Below, one piece after another: positions 49,912 to 59,162 of a stretch of DNA of 64,000 bases. The notes beneath the pieces were generated by a model, which did no database searches, was not told where the DNA came from, and saw nothing but the letters and a program-made list of their open reading frames with translations. Location: positions 34,514 through 98,513 of the forward strand of contig NZ_JAEQMG010000145.1 in the NCBI RefSeq assembly GCF_016680995.1, given 5' to 3'. Position 1 is the stretch's first letter. Each line of letters starts with the position of its first letter. Origin of the DNA: Ruminococcus difficilis. GTDB taxonomy: Bacteria; Bacillota_A; Clostridia; Oscillospirales; Acutalibacteraceae. The position numbers were made by a program, and so were the translations under genes.

Positions 49912-51639
49912 TTAATCGTCGCCCTGCAGGGCGTCGTAGCCTTCCTCGCCGGTACGAATCTTCACGACGTTCTCCACGTCGTAGACGAAAATCTTGCCGT
50001 CACCGATGTGACCGGTGTACAGGGCCTTCTTCGCGGTCTCGATGACGTCTCTGACAGGGATCGCAGAGACGACCATTTCAACCTGCATCTTAGGCAGCAG
50101 ATTGGTTTCTACAGGAACACCGCGGTAATACTCGGGCTTGCCTTTTTGTGCACCGTAGCCCATGACATGGGTGACGGTCATGCCGGTAATGCCGAGCTTT
50201 GCCATAGCCCTCTTGAGCTTTTCGAAGCGGGCTTCCTTACAGATGATCTCGATCTTTGTGAACTTGCTGTCACCCTTTTCAAATGTGGGAACGGTCTTGA
50301 CCTCGACCGCCTCGGCAACGGGGGTATCGCCGAGTACGACGGTGACGTCTTCACCGTAAACACTATAGTCCTCAGCAGTAGCCGCAAAGCCTGCGTAGGC
50401 TGACGGCAGACCGTGTTCGGTAATATCGAGACCCACGATCTCTTCCTCAGCGGAAGCGCGGAGTCCGACGGTCTTCTTGATGATCATAAAGGTAATGATC
50501 ATCATAACCGCCGCATAAGCGGCAACAGAAACAAAGCCTAAGAGCTGGATGCCGAGCTGTGTAAAGTCGCCGGTATAGAACAGACCGGAAAGTCCCGCGG
50601 GAGCATCGGGATTAGCGAGCAGACCGACGGCAATGGTGCCCCAGATGCCGTTTGCCATATGTACGCCTACCGCGCCGACGGGGTCGTCAACATGGAACTT
50701 CATGTCGAGAACTTCGACGAAAACAACGACCAGGATACCGGATACGATACCGACGACGGTCGAACCGATCGCGTCGAGCGCGTCACAGCCTGCCGTGATG
50801 CCGACCAAGCCGGCAAGAGAAGCGTTCAGACACATCGAGACGTCGGGCTTGCCGTTCTTGATCCAGGTGAACGCCATCGTGACGCAGGTGGCGACCGCAG
50901 GAGCGATCGTGGTGGTCAGGAAGATAGAGGCGAGCTCGCTCGGCGTTGTCGCTGCCGCGCCGTTGAAGCCGTACCAGCCCAGCCACAGGATGAAGACGCC
51001 TAAGGCGCCGATGACGATATTATGACCCGGGAACGCGTTGACCTTGACGACCTTACCGTTCTCGTCACGCTCATATTTACCAAGACGGGGTCCTAAGATG
51101 ACCGCGCCTACCAAAGCCGCTATACCGCCTACCATGTGGATTGCGCAGGAGCCTGCGTAGTCGTGAAAACCAAGCTGGGAAAGCCAGCCGCCGCCCCAGA
51201 TCCAGTGCGCTTCAATGGGGTAGACAAACAGCGAGATAACGCCCGAATAGATACAGTAGGCTGAGAACTTAGTACGCTCTGCCATAGCTCCCGAAACGAT
51301 AGTCGCGGTCGTGGCGCAGAAAACGAGGTTGAATACGAAGGTGGAAGCGGCGGTGAAATCGCCGTTCGCGGGGGATGCGATGAACTCCTTAAAGTGGGCG
51401 AACAGATCCATGTTAGGGATACCGATCAGGCCGAAGAGCGTATCCTCGCCCATCATGATGGTGTAGCCCAAGAGAGCGAACACCACCGTGCCGATACAGA
51501 AGTCCATCAGGTTCTTCATGATGATGTTGCCGGCGTTCTTCGCCCGGGTGAAGCCTGCCTCCACCATCGCAAAGCCTGCCTGCATCCAGAACACCAATGC
51601 GGCTCCTATCAGGAACCAAAATTCTACTGTCATTGTCAT
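49912..51639 (-). CDS. Ammonium transporter fused to a P-II signalling domain
   Basis: 575 residues from the ATG at 51639 (GGGAGG upstream). Residues 1-430 are a full Amt channel with 11 or so membrane spans; AHWIWGGGWL and GFNGAAATTPSELASIF, and HMANGIWG carry the conserved pore His and Trp/Phe gate. From about 465 a P-II (GlnB) domain follows: KFTKIEIICKEARFEKLKRA, T-loop GYGAQKGKPEYYRGVP, and GHIGDGKIFVYDVENVVKIR. T-loop Gln 39 is kept, but the uridylylation Tyr 51 is Val. So the channel carries its own 2-oxoglutarate/ATP sensor. It lies between glnN and purF. Confidence 0.93.
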   Translation of the reverse strand: MTMTVEFWFLIGAALVFWMQAGFAMVEAGFTRAKNAGNIIMKNLMDFCIGTVVFALLGYTIMMGEDTLFGLIGIPNMDLFAHFKEFIASPANGDFTAASTFVFNLVFCATTATIVSGAMAERTKFSAYCIYSGVISLFVYPIEAHWIWGGGWLSQLGFHDYAGSCAIHMVGGIAALVGAVILGPRLGKYERDENGKVVKVNAFPGHNIVIGALGVFILWLGWYGFNGAAATTPSELASIFLTTTIAPAVATCVTMAFTWIKNGKPDVSMCLNASLAGLVGITAGCDALDAIGSTVVGIVSGILVVVFVEVLDMKFHVDDPVGAVGVHMANGIWGTIAVGLLANPDAPAGLSGLFYTGDFTQLGIQLLGFVSVAAYAAVMMIITFMIIKKTVGLRASAEEEIVGLDITEHGLPSAYAGFAATAEDYSVYGEDVTVVLGDTPVAEAVEVKTVPTFEKGDSKFTKIEIICKEARFEKLKRAMAKLGITGMTVTHVMGYGAQKGKPEYYRGVPVETNLLPKMQVEMVVSAIPVRDVIETAKKALYTGHIGDGKIFVYDVENVVKIRTGEEGYDALQGDD

Positions 51640-51664
51640 AACATATACCTCCCAAGTGTTAGAT

Positions 51665-51781
51665 GTCATTGCGATGAGGGATGCAGTCCCAACGTGGCAA
51701 TTCCCTTGTTGCTGATATCTTTATCAGAGGAGTTGCACCCCTCTTTGCGGTTTGCCAAAGCCCCTTTGGGGTTCGCAATGA
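51665..51781. repeat. Dispersed palindromic repeat between glnN and amt
   Basis: Ends GTCATTGCGA and TCGCAATGAC, a perfect 10-bp inverted pair; 117 bases. Internal AACGTGGCAATTCCC as in the other family members. It fills the leader of amt. Confidence 0.7.
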
Positions 51782-51791
51782 CTGCTTTACT

Positions 51792-51826
51792 AAAACGGCG
51801 TACCCGAAATGATCCAGAGTACGCCA
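51792..51826 (-). terminator. Terminator of glnN
   Basis: Minus strand GGCGTACTC, loop, GGGTACGCCG, then TTTTAG. Placed 28 bases after the glnN stop. Confidence 0.75.
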
Positions 51827-51853
51827 TTGTACACGATAATGATTCAATAAGTT

Positions 51854-53947
51854 TTATCTTACGCCGAAGAGCAGCTCGCCGTATGTCGGCAGCGGCCAGA
51901 TCTTTGAATCAACAATCGCTTCTGCGTCGTCAGCGTACTCCCTAAGAGTATCCATCTGCGGCAAGATCTCATCTCGAACGAAATCTGCCTGCTCAATGAT
52001 ATTGTCGATGTGACTCAGATGATATGTTAAGCGCTCGAGGATACCTGCGTTGGCGCTCATCTCGTCGCACGCAGCCGAGAGCTTTTCAATATTAGCTGTC
52101 TCATACGCGCAGCTGATGTCGGGGGAGATCGCTTTCTTCATGGTGACGTTGGTCAGCAGCTTGGTCAGATAGGACTCGATGGCGGGCAGGATCTGCTTGC
52201 CGGTCATATCGACCATGGTCAGCGCCTCGATGTTGACCTGCTTGACGTAGTTTTCGAGCATGATCTCCAAGCGGCTCTCGAGCTCCGCCTCGGTAAAGAC
52301 CTTGTGAGCGGTCAGCATCGCGACGTTCTTCTCGTCGAGCAGATGCGGCATCGCGTCGGCGGTGGTTCTCAGGTTGGACAGACCGCGCTTCTCGGCTTCT
52401 TCCAGCCATGCGTCATCGTAGCCGTTGCCGTTGAAGATGATGCGCTTATGCGCCTTGATGGTGTCGCGGATCAGGGTGTGTACGTCGTTCTCAAAGTTAT
52501 CGGAGTTCTCCAGCACATCCGCGAACTGCTTCAAGGATTCCGCGACGGCTGAGTTGAGCATCATGTTGCAGCACGCGATGGAGTTGGAAGAACCCAACAT
52601 ACGGAACTCGAACTTATTGCCGGTGAAGGCAAAGGGCGAGGTACGGTTGCGGTCGGTGGTGTCGCGTCTGAACTGTGGCAGCACGTCAACGCCGAGCTTC
52701 ATGTACTTTTTCTTTGCGCCCTCATATTCTGTTTCGTTCTCGATCGCATCGAGAACGCCGATGAGCTCGTCGCCGAGGAATATGGAGATAACAGCAGGAG
52801 GCGCTTCATTCGCGCCCAGACGGTGATCGTTTCCGGCGGTCGCAACGGATAATCTCAGCAGATCCTGATACTCGTCGACCGCCTTGATGACCGCGACGAG
52901 GAACAGAAGGAACTGGACGTTTTCATAGGGGGTCTCGCCGGGGGTGAGCAAATTGACGCCGGTATCGGTGCCGATCGACCAGTTGTTGTGCTTGCCGGAG
53001 CCGTTGACACCCTTGAAGGGCTTTTCGTGCAGCAGACATACCAAACCGTGCTTTGTTGCAACCTTCTGCATAATCTCCATCGTCAGCTGGTTGTTATCGG
53101 TTGCGATGTTTGTGGTGGTGTAGATGGGAGCCAGCTCATGCTGGGCAGGGGCGACCTCGTTGTGCTGGGTCTTGGCGAGGATGCCGAGCTTCCACAACTC
53201 ATCGTTCAGATCCTCCATATAGGCGAGGACGCGTGGCTTGATGCTGCCAAAGTAGTGATCATCCAGCTCCTGACCCTTTGGGGGACAAGCTCCGAACAAG
53301 GTGCGTCCGGTGTAAATCAGATCCTTGCGCTTGGCGTACAGCTCCTTGGGGACAAGGAAATATTCCTGCTCGGGACCGACCGAGGTGACTACCTTCTTGA
53401 CGTCCTCGTTGCCGAACAGCTTCAGTACACGCAGTGCTTGGATATTCAGCGCCTGCATCGAGCGCAGGAGCGGGGTTTTCTTATCCAGCGCGTCGGCGCC
53501 GTAGGACGCGAACGCGGTGGGGATACATAATGTCTTTCCTTTTATAAATGCGTAGGATGTCGGATCCCACGCAGTGTAGCCTCGCGCCTCAAAGGTCGCG
53601 CGCAAGCCGCCGGAGGGGAAGGATGACGCATCCGGCTCGCCTTTGATCAACTCTTTCCCGGAGAACTCCATGATAATCCTGCCGTCAAGGGACGGGGAGA
53701 TAAAGCTGTCATGCTTCTCGGCGGTGATACCTGTCAGCGGTTGGAACCAGTGGGTGTAGTGGGTCGCGCCCTTTTCGATCGCCCAGTCTTTCATCGCAAC
53801 AGCTACCGCGTTCGCAACAGTCAAACTCAGCTGTTCGCCGTCGTCGATCGTCTTGCGCAGCTTCTGATAAATCTTACCGTCCAGACGTTCTTTCATCAGC
53901 TTATCATCAAAAACCAGACAGCCGAAATAGTCTGCTACATTTTCCAT
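51854..53947 (-). CDS. glnN: Type III glutamine synthetase
   Basis: 697 residues from the ATG at 53947 (AAAGGAGAAGG upstream), the size of GSIII, much larger than GSI/II. Signatures: [20 protein letters not shown] at residue 80, KGRTL-like region [45 protein letters not shown], and [16 protein letters not shown]. It makes glutamine from glutamate and ammonia as a dodecamer. Single gene with its own promoter, leader hairpin and terminator; amt-P-II follows, forming an ammonia uptake and assimilation unit. Confidence 0.95.
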   Translation of the reverse strand: MENVADYFGCLVFDDKLMKERLDGKIYQKLRKTIDDGEQLSLTVANAVAVAMKDWAIEKGATHYTHWFQPLTGITAEKHDSFISPSLDGRIIMEFSGKELIKGEPDASSFPSGGLRATFEARGYTAWDPTSYAFIKGKTLCIPTAFASYGADALDKKTPLLRSMQALNIQALRVLKLFGNEDVKKVVTSVGPEQEYFLVPKELYAKRKDLIYTGRTLFGACPPKGQELDDHYFGSIKPRVLAYMEDLNDELWKLGILAKTQHNEVAPAQHELAPIYTTTNIATDNNQLTMEIMQKVATKHGLVCLLHEKPFKGVNGSGKHNNWSIGTDTGVNLLTPGETPYENVQFLLFLVAVIKAVDEYQDLLRLSVATAGNDHRLGANEAPPAVISIFLGDELIGVLDAIENETEYEGAKKKYMKLGVDVLPQFRRDTTDRNRTSPFAFTGNKFEFRMLGSSNSIACCNMMLNSAVAESLKQFADVLENSDNFENDVHTLIRDTIKAHKRIIFNGNGYDDAWLEEAEKRGLSNLRTTADAMPHLLDEKNVAMLTAHKVFTEAELESRLEIMLENYVKQVNIEALTMVDMTGKQILPAIESYLTKLLTNVTMKKAISPDISCAYETANIEKLSAACDEMSANAGILERLTYHLSHIDNIIEQADFVRDEILPQMDTLREYADDAEAIVDSKIWPLPTYGELLFGVR

Positions 53948-53965
53948 AATACCTTCTCCTTTGAT

Positions 53966-54006
53966 ATAAAAATAGAAAAAGCGCCTTGAACTTTCGTTCA
54001 AAACGC
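53966..54006 (-). promoter_or_regulatory. glnN leader terminator-like hairpin
   Basis: Minus strand AGCAAAGGCGTTTTGAAC, loop GAAA, GTTCAAGGCGC, then TTTTTCTATTTTT. Begins about 20 bases after the -10 box. Confidence 0.7.
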
Positions 54007-54026
54007 CTTTGCTTTCTACACCGGTG

Positions 54027-54055
54027 ATTATATCACCTTGTTAAAAAAATGTCAA
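54027..54055 (-). promoter_or_regulatory. glnN promoter
   Basis: Minus strand TTGACA (54055-54050), 17 bases, TATAAT (54032-54027). Confidence 0.9.
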
Positions 54056-54097
54056 GAAATAAAATAGTTTTTTCAAGTAAAAATGCTGCCTACACAC

Positions 54098-54475
54098 TCA
54101 AACTTTCTTTTCGCAAATATACAGCCACTGACATTTACGGCAAAAATCTTTCAGTCTGCCGCTCTTGACGATCATTTCATTTGCCTGCTCGTACAGCTTG
54201 CTCCACAACAGCTCGTCGCCGATATGGCAACCTAGAACATTCATGACTCGGTCATCGATTGCCCTGACCTTATAATCTTTTGCACATATAACTCCCGCGT
54301 TATTCGGGCACGCTTCACAGATACAGTCGCAGCCGCCGGTGAGTGTGACAGTCGGGTCATCATGCTGTAACATGGTTATCACATCATTCATATGTCGGAC
54401 AAAGTCCGGATCGTATCCGTATCCCTCAAAGAAACGGATACACAAGGCGTGGTGGGGTCTGAGTAACACACTCAA
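54098..54475 (-). CDS. DUF1284 protein, possible Fe-S or zinc protein
   Basis: 125 residues from a TTG at 54475 in a TTGA overlap with the bioY stop (a GTG at 54469 is an alternative). DUF1284 signature: LLRPHHALCIRFFEGYGYDP, then GGCDCICEACPNN and GRLKDFCRKCQWLYIC. At least eight Cys, likely a metal cluster. Function unknown. Last gene of the nine-gene operon. Confidence 0.8.
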   Translation of the reverse strand: MSVLLRPHHALCIRFFEGYGYDPDFVRHMNDVITMLQHDDPTVTLTGGCDCICEACPNNAGVICAKDYKVRAIDDRVMNVLGCHIGDELLWSKLYEQANEMIVKSGRLKDFCRKCQWLYICEKKV

Positions 54476-55026
54476 AGGGTAACGACCATTGACAGACGAT
54501 TGGACAGTACCATGGCGAGCACGATTTTCACCGCGTCGGGGATTAGGAACGGAACGACGCAAGTCATCAGCGTTTCAACGACGCCCCACTTCATGACGAC
54601 CATGAACCAAACGGTACCGAAAGCGTAGCAAACGAGTATGCCCAGTATCATCGCTATTGTTAAAGGCAGGGCCTTTCTCTCCCACTTATCAGCCGCAAAA
54701 CCGACAATCAGCGCTGTCGCCAGAAAACCGATGATATATCCGCCGGTAGGACCTGCCAGTATTCCAACGCCGCCTGACATTCCTGCGAACACCGGGACAC
54801 CGACCGCGCCGAGCAGAATGTAGACAAAGACGCTGAGCGTCCCGCGCTTCCAACCGAGCATTGCCGCCGAAAGACACACGGCAAAGGTCTGGAGAGTGAC
54901 GGGTACCTCACCTACCGGTATGCTCAGGATCGAGCATACCGCGATCAAAGCGGCGAACATTGCGGTAACGACCATACTCTTCACCGAGAAGCGAGTGTTT
55001 TTGCTATCATGAGTTTTTGCAGACAT
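54472..55026 (-). CDS. bioY: BioY biotin uptake substrate-binding membrane protein
   Basis: 184 residues from the ATG at 55026 (AGAGGTATAGGT); a 19-residue upstream extension lacks a site. Six membrane segments; the BioY motif is GVPVFAGMSGGVGILAGPTG followed by GYIIGF. It is the S-component of a biotin ECF transporter and would need an EcfAAT module from elsewhere. Its place at the end of the ATP-grasp operon may be chance or point to use of biotin. Confidence 0.88.
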   Translation of the reverse strand: MSAKTHDSKNTRFSVKSMVVTAMFAALIAVCSILSIPVGEVPVTLQTFAVCLSAAMLGWKRGTLSVFVYILLGAVGVPVFAGMSGGVGILAGPTGGYIIGFLATALIVGFAADKWERKALPLTIAMILGILVCYAFGTVWFMVVMKWGVVETLMTCVVPFLIPDAVKIVLAMVLSNRLSMVVTL

Positions 55027-55051
55027 ACCTATACCTCTTTTTTCAAAGTTT

Positions 55052-55774
55052 TCATAATGGCAGTTCTTTACAATGATCAACAAAATCCTTCCAGATCAGC
55101 CGGCTTTCCTCACAAACTCGATAGGAAAGTTCGGGGTGCCACTGTACTGCCCATACATAGCTTTTTTCGGGCATATAGACCGCCTCAACCAGTCTGTCCT
55201 CGGAATATGCCATTGGATAAAGCAGCGGCGACAACTCTTTGATTGCCTGATGATGATAGCTATTGACCTTCAGACGATCGGTATTCAACAGAGTATACAG
55301 CGGGGTATCCTTGATGATACTGACCGAGTGTACCGGTTCGTCATATGGCGGAGACTGACAGTGAACGACAGGGGACGGCTTCTGAGACGGCAGATCCTGA
55401 TACAGCGATCCCCCGCAGAACACGTTGAACGCTTGTATTCCCCTGCAAATGCCGAACAGCGGCTTATCCGCTTTCAGCGCTTCGTGAAACAGGATATATT
55501 CCATCGTATCGCGCAGGGCAAAATGCTCACCGCATTTTTCCGATTCTGCTTCATGATAATACGCAGGGTCGATATCCTGTCCTCCTGTGAACAAAAATCC
55601 ATCGAAAGTGTCGACAAGCGACCGGATGTCCTGCCAATCTGTCAACAGCGGCAGCATTATCGGAATCGCTCCCGATTGTATAAGAGCGTCCATATAACCC
55701 GGTATCATCCAAAGACTGTCGCGCTGAATATCAAAAAGCGGAAAAACACCGATCGTTGGCTTTGACATTGACAT
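55052..55774 (-). CDS. Class I glutamine amidotransferase-like gamma-glutamyl hydrolase (C26), active-site intact
   Basis: 240 residues of the peptidase C26 / PuuD family. Oxyanion/loop GGQDIDP at 64-70, nucleophile Cys 110 in FGICRGIQ, and His 213-Glu 215 in QWHPELSY: the triad is complete. Family members hydrolyse gamma-glutamyl bonds, for example gamma-glutamyl-GABA. It follows its inactive-looking paralogue by 15 bases and overlaps the 5' extension of bioY. It probably removes gamma-glutamyl groups from a product of this operon; the substrate is not known. Confidence 0.85.
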   Translation of the reverse strand: MSMSKPTIGVFPLFDIQRDSLWMIPGYMDALIQSGAIPIMLPLLTDWQDIRSLVDTFDGFLFTGGQDIDPAYYHEAESEKCGEHFALRDTMEYILFHEALKADKPLFGICRGIQAFNVFCGGSLYQDLPSQKPSPVVHCQSPPYDEPVHSVSIIKDTPLYTLLNTDRLKVNSYHHQAIKELSPLLYPMAYSEDRLVEAVYMPEKSYVWAVQWHPELSYRVCEESRLIWKDFVDHCKELPL

Positions 55775-55789
55775 AATCCACCACCCGCA

Positions 55790-56500
55790 TTATAACAAGG
55801 AATTCCTTTGCATTGTTGCATGCGCGATAAACAAATCTATTATCTTCTTGCTGTTATCATCTGTCATATAGGCCAGTTCAGGATGCCACAGGATCCCCCA
55901 CATGAACGCTTTGAGCGGCATATATACTGCTTCAATAGACCCATCCGACGCATATGCCATACTTTTCAGGATCGGGGAAATCTTTTCGATCCCTTGAAAG
56001 CGATTACCTTTGACGGATAGCTGCCGTATTTTCAGTAATTTTGCCAAGGGTGTATCGGGATTGATCGACACATTATGCACGGGAGGGTGTTCAGATAAAG
56101 TCTGTTGATTTGCAGAAAACGACTGAACTCTAATGTCCCGAAAGAGTGTGCCGCCCAGCGCTGCGTTCAAAAACTGGAGTCCTGTGCTGATACTCAGCAA
56201 CGGCTTGTTGACCTTTATCGCTGTATCCAGCACGAAAATCACCCTTGCGTTCTGTTGTGAATCCGGGAGGACATATCCGTTCTTTTCCTCTCTGTCCATG
56301 ATCAAATCATCTTCTCCTGCAATAATAAAGCCGTCACACATCTCAACCGCTTGATAGAACAACTCCTCTTTACCGGTCATTGGGACGAGCGTCGGGAGAC
56401 CTCCTGCTTGCACGACAACATCCAGACATTTTGATATCGTTCTACAGCTTTGAGTGTGATTGTTTACAAGAGCTACCATACCGATCAACGGCTTAGACAT
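55790..56500 (-). CDS. C26 amidotransferase-like paralogue lacking the nucleophile
   Basis: 236 residues, same fold and length as the downstream neighbour. The nucleophile site reads LLSISTGLQ: aligned with LFGICRGIQ, Cys becomes Ser 105 and Arg becomes Thr. The TGGxD loop is IAGEDDLI. The C-terminal WHPELAY is kept. The protein therefore looks like a pseudo-enzyme, perhaps a partner or regulator of the active copy; a Ser-based activity cannot be excluded but would be unusual. GGAAGTGGTCTG precedes the ATG. Confidence 0.8.
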   Translation of the reverse strand: MSKPLIGMVALVNNHTQSCRTISKCLDVVVQAGGLPTLVPMTGKEELFYQAVEMCDGFIIAGEDDLIMDREEKNGYVLPDSQQNARVIFVLDTAIKVNKPLLSISTGLQFLNAALGGTLFRDIRVQSFSANQQTLSEHPPVHNVSINPDTPLAKLLKIRQLSVKGNRFQGIEKISPILKSMAYASDGSIEAVYMPLKAFMWGILWHPELAYMTDDNSKKIIDLFIAHATMQRNSLL

Positions 56501-56511
56501 CAGACCACTTC

Positions 56512-57435
56512 CTACTTAATGATTTTGAAGCATACTGTTTTTTCATTGATCAGCGGGCTGTGATAGGCAAAGTAGACGGTTCCTGAGACAGGCGTACGGA
56601 TCTCTCCGACGGTCGTACACTCAAAGGGATCAACGATCCTGCCGAGGATGTCGTCCTTTTCGACAGTCGCGCCGATCTCAACAGTACTGAAGAAGAGACC
56701 TGCCGCACCCGCTTGGATCTGTTCTGTTTCGCTCTCATCCAATACGACCGTGCGATATCCGGGCGGCGTTTTCGTGCTGACCAGGCCGCGGTTGTCCATA
56801 AAGCGCAGGATCGCATTGACCGCCTCGCAGGCAGCCTTTTCGTCGATCTCGTCAGTTGCGTTCGCATAAACCGAAAATGCTTTTGTCTCCCAGATCTGCC
56901 AGTTATAATTCAGCGTAGTGGTGTCATAGGGACGCGGCTTGCGCACGATACCGAATTCCAGTCCGAAATCCTTGAGCATCCCGGGATCTGTGAAACCGGT
57001 ATCCATCAGCTTGACATGCGGCAGGAAAATCCCCTGCTGGTAGAAACTAGCAAGCTGGATGCCGTATTCATAGCCCTGTAACTGTTCAAACACGCCTGCC
57101 GCGATCCGCTGGGTCGTTTCACCCTGATCATATCCGGGGAACATCCTGTTGATATCGGTGTTATCCATCGCCCAGAACCGCTTGCCGAGGTTCATGGAGT
57201 AGTAATTGACGCAGGGGATCACAAGGATCTCGCAGTTCTCGGCGAGCTTTCCGTCTGCTTCAAGCCTTTTCAGCTCCTGCACCATGCGGCTGCAGACATA
57301 CATCTGCTGTACCTCGTTGCCCCGCATGGCGCCGACAATGACAAGGGCTTTTTTTCCTCTGCCGAAGCTGTAGCCGATGACGTCAAGCTGCTCACGATAA
57401 GGGGATTTCAGTGAGAACAGCGTCTTCTTTTTCAT
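56512..57435 (-). CDS. AstE/AspA-like paralogue lacking the zinc site
   Basis: 307 residues of the succinylglutamate desuccinylase/aspartoacylase fold. The scaffold is recognisable: LVIVGAMRGNE and NTDINRMFPG. The zinc and catalytic residues are not: His of GxHGxE is Arg 38, the DxHS motif is QLAS (His to Ala 129), and the catalytic Glu is Tyr 190. Only Glu 41 remains. The C-terminal biotinyl-like beta part (GEIRTPVSGTVYFAYH) is present. Probably a non-catalytic partner of the active neighbour, which it overlaps by 4 bases. GGAGGTGAGGACGC gives a strong start. Confidence 0.75.
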   Translation of the reverse strand: MKKKTLFSLKSPYREQLDVIGYSFGRGKKALVIVGAMRGNEVQQMYVCSRMVQELKRLEADGKLAENCEILVIPCVNYYSMNLGKRFWAMDNTDINRMFPGYDQGETTQRIAAGVFEQLQGYEYGIQLASFYQQGIFLPHVKLMDTGFTDPGMLKDFGLEFGIVRKPRPYDTTTLNYNWQIWETKAFSVYANATDEIDEKAACEAVNAILRFMDNRGLVSTKTPPGYRTVVLDESETEQIQAGAAGLFFSTVEIGATVEKDDILGRIVDPFECTTVGEIRTPVSGTVYFAYHSPLINEKTVCFKIIK

Positions 57436-58373
57436 GCGTCCTCACCTCCCTGCATAGGCTGCAAAATCCGCGCCAGCAGTGAGCCGCCGTAGACGACCGG
57501 ATACTCGCGCAGGGTAAAGATCATTCCGTCACAGACAGCCTGCACCTCCTCGACAACCTTAGAGCTCAGCGGGTCGATAACATTGCCGATATGGTCGCCC
57601 TTTTTCACCGTATCACCGAAATCCGAAAAAGGAACAAAGATACCTGCGACGTCGGAGTTGACAAAGCCGACCTCGCGACCCGCGGAAATGATCGGCTTGC
57701 GCACGGGAACGGTTTTTCCCTTCCACATACCGAGCTGTTTCATCAGGTTAAGGACGCCCTGAAACAACTGACCGCAGTATTCCTTTGTGATCCGCATACC
57801 GACGCCCATTTCCACAACCAGCGTTTTTGTACCGCGGGAGTTGAGCGTATGCGCAAGGGTCGATTCCAGTACCGTCGCCGACTCATGGATCCAAACGAAG
57901 TCTACATTCATCATCTCAGCGTACGGCAGAAGCACCTCGGCAGTCGGCACGCTGATGCGTATCTGCGGAATCTCCTTCAGAAAAATATTGCTTGAGTGAA
58001 CATCAACGCACACATCCGAGCCGCTGATATCATCCGTGATAGCGGAACAGACGACCTCGACCATTGTGCCGTTCTTAGTACCGGGAAAAACGCGGTTCAT
58101 ATCAAGGTCGAACATCGGGATGCCCCGCGTGATGCTGTCGATCCCCATGGGATTGAGCGCAGGATAGATATCGACGATCCCGTCGAGTAGGTCGATATTC
58201 TTGTCGATAAAGCTACCGACCATAAAGGCGAGGTACTGCCCCTCCAGCTCGTCGCCGTGGGTACCGGTCACAAGGCTCAGGCGGGTCGTGCTGTTTCCGT
58301 TTTGAATACGTCTCTTCTGTATTTTCAGCTTTTCATTAACGGCAAGCGCAATGCTTGCGATCGTTTCTGTCAT
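57432..58373 (-). CDS. AstE/AspA-like zinc amidohydrolase (M14-related), site intact
   Basis: 313 residues. Zinc ligands His 39 and Glu 42 in VTGTHGDE, His 126 in VDVHSSN, catalytic Glu 188 in LVVEMG; DMNRVFPG supplies the substrate-binding Asn-Arg. The C-terminal third is the barrel-sandwich domain usual in the family (DTVKKGDHIGNVIDP). Family members cleave N-acyl amino acids or deacylate; here the substrate is likely an amino-acid amide or small peptide, given the ATP-grasp and C26 neighbours. Substrate unknown. Confidence 0.85.
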   Translation of the reverse strand: MTETIASIALAVNEKLKIQKRRIQNGNSTTRLSLVTGTHGDELEGQYLAFMVGSFIDKNIDLLDGIVDIYPALNPMGIDSITRGIPMFDLDMNRVFPGTKNGTMVEVVCSAITDDISGSDVCVDVHSSNIFLKEIPQIRISVPTAEVLLPYAEMMNVDFVWIHESATVLESTLAHTLNSRGTKTLVVEMGVGMRITKEYCGQLFQGVLNLMKQLGMWKGKTVPVRKPIISAGREVGFVNSDVAGIFVPFSDFGDTVKKGDHIGNVIDPLSSKVVEEVQAVCDGMIFTLREYPVVYGGSLLARILQPMQGGEDA

Positions 58374-58391
58374 TTTTTCTGTTTCCTTTCC

Positions 58392-59162
58392 CTATGATAG
58401 TATCGAGCGAACCAGCTGGAGCTGGCAAGTATGCTTTCCGTACATCACGCCCCGATCAACAGCGCAGTCGCGAAAATCCCTGCCCTGTGAGATCACCAGA
58501 TAACCGTCGCCGACAGGGCAGTTGTTGGCGGGATCGATCCCTTCCCAATGTTTGCCTGTCCAATACTCCACCCATGAATGGGTCTCTCCGTCACAGAAGG
58601 CGAGTCCCGCGATATAACGGCAGGCGATGCCGTCCATTCGCAGCAGCGAGATCAGGATATGCGAAAAATCCTGGCACACGCCTTTTTTCAGCGCGAACGC
58701 CTGCGCCACAGTCGTTGCGGTATCAGTCACGCCCTTCTGATATCCGATCGTCTGCGACAGGACATCGCTGAGATATGCCGCCCGGTCTGCGGCAGTTCCG
58801 ATACAGCCGTCCTGATGCGCACGGTAAAAGTCGCGCAGAGCATCGTCAGGCTGTGTATATTCTGATTGGTAAAGATAACACGGCATATAGTCGGTACGGC
58901 GCTTTGTACAGTCGACCTCAGCCGTTCCCTTGATCTCAAAGTCGAGAAAACGATGGTCGTCCCTCAGATACCCGGTCGTCACATTATTGCCGAACGCGTC
59001 GACAGTCTGTTTGACCGGAACATAAGGAGAGATATTCAGATTGCATGACAAAATCTGCTGCGATGCCGTCTCAGGCGGGATGATCCGCAGCGCAAAGCTG
59101 TGGTCATGTACATAATCATCAAAGGTCAGCTTGGTGGAAAAACAATAATTCACGCGTTTCAT
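58392..59162 (-). CDS. Transglutaminase-like cysteine peptidase
   Basis: 256 residues: an N-terminal beta domain typical of bacterial transglutaminase-like proteins, then the catalytic core with Cys in KKGVCQDFSHILISLLR, His in ETHSWVEYWTG, Asp in WEGIDPANN. No signal peptide, so cytoplasmic. It is the third member of the known ATP-grasp/alpha-E/transglutaminase triad and overlaps the alpha-E gene by 4 bases. Proposed role: peptidase or amide transfer on the ligase product. Confidence 0.88.
   Translation of the reverse strand: MKRVNYCFSTKLTFDDYVHDHSFALRIIPPETASQQILSCNLNISPYVPVKQTVDAFGNNVTTGYLRDDHRFLDFEIKGTAEVDCTKRRTDYMPCYLYQSEYTQPDDALRDFYRAHQDGCIGTAADRAAYLSDVLSQTIGYQKGVTDTATTVAQAFALKKGVCQDFSHILISLLRMDGIACRYIAGLAFCDGETHSWVEYWTGKHWEGIDPANNCPVGDGYLVISQGRDFRDCAVDRGVMYGKHTCQLQLVRSILS

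Noticed and set aside
51791..51831. Hairpin before amt as a fifth leader of the AGCAAAGGCG type
   Set aside because: No promoter precedes it and it lies 28 bases after the glnN stop, so it is simply the glnN terminator.
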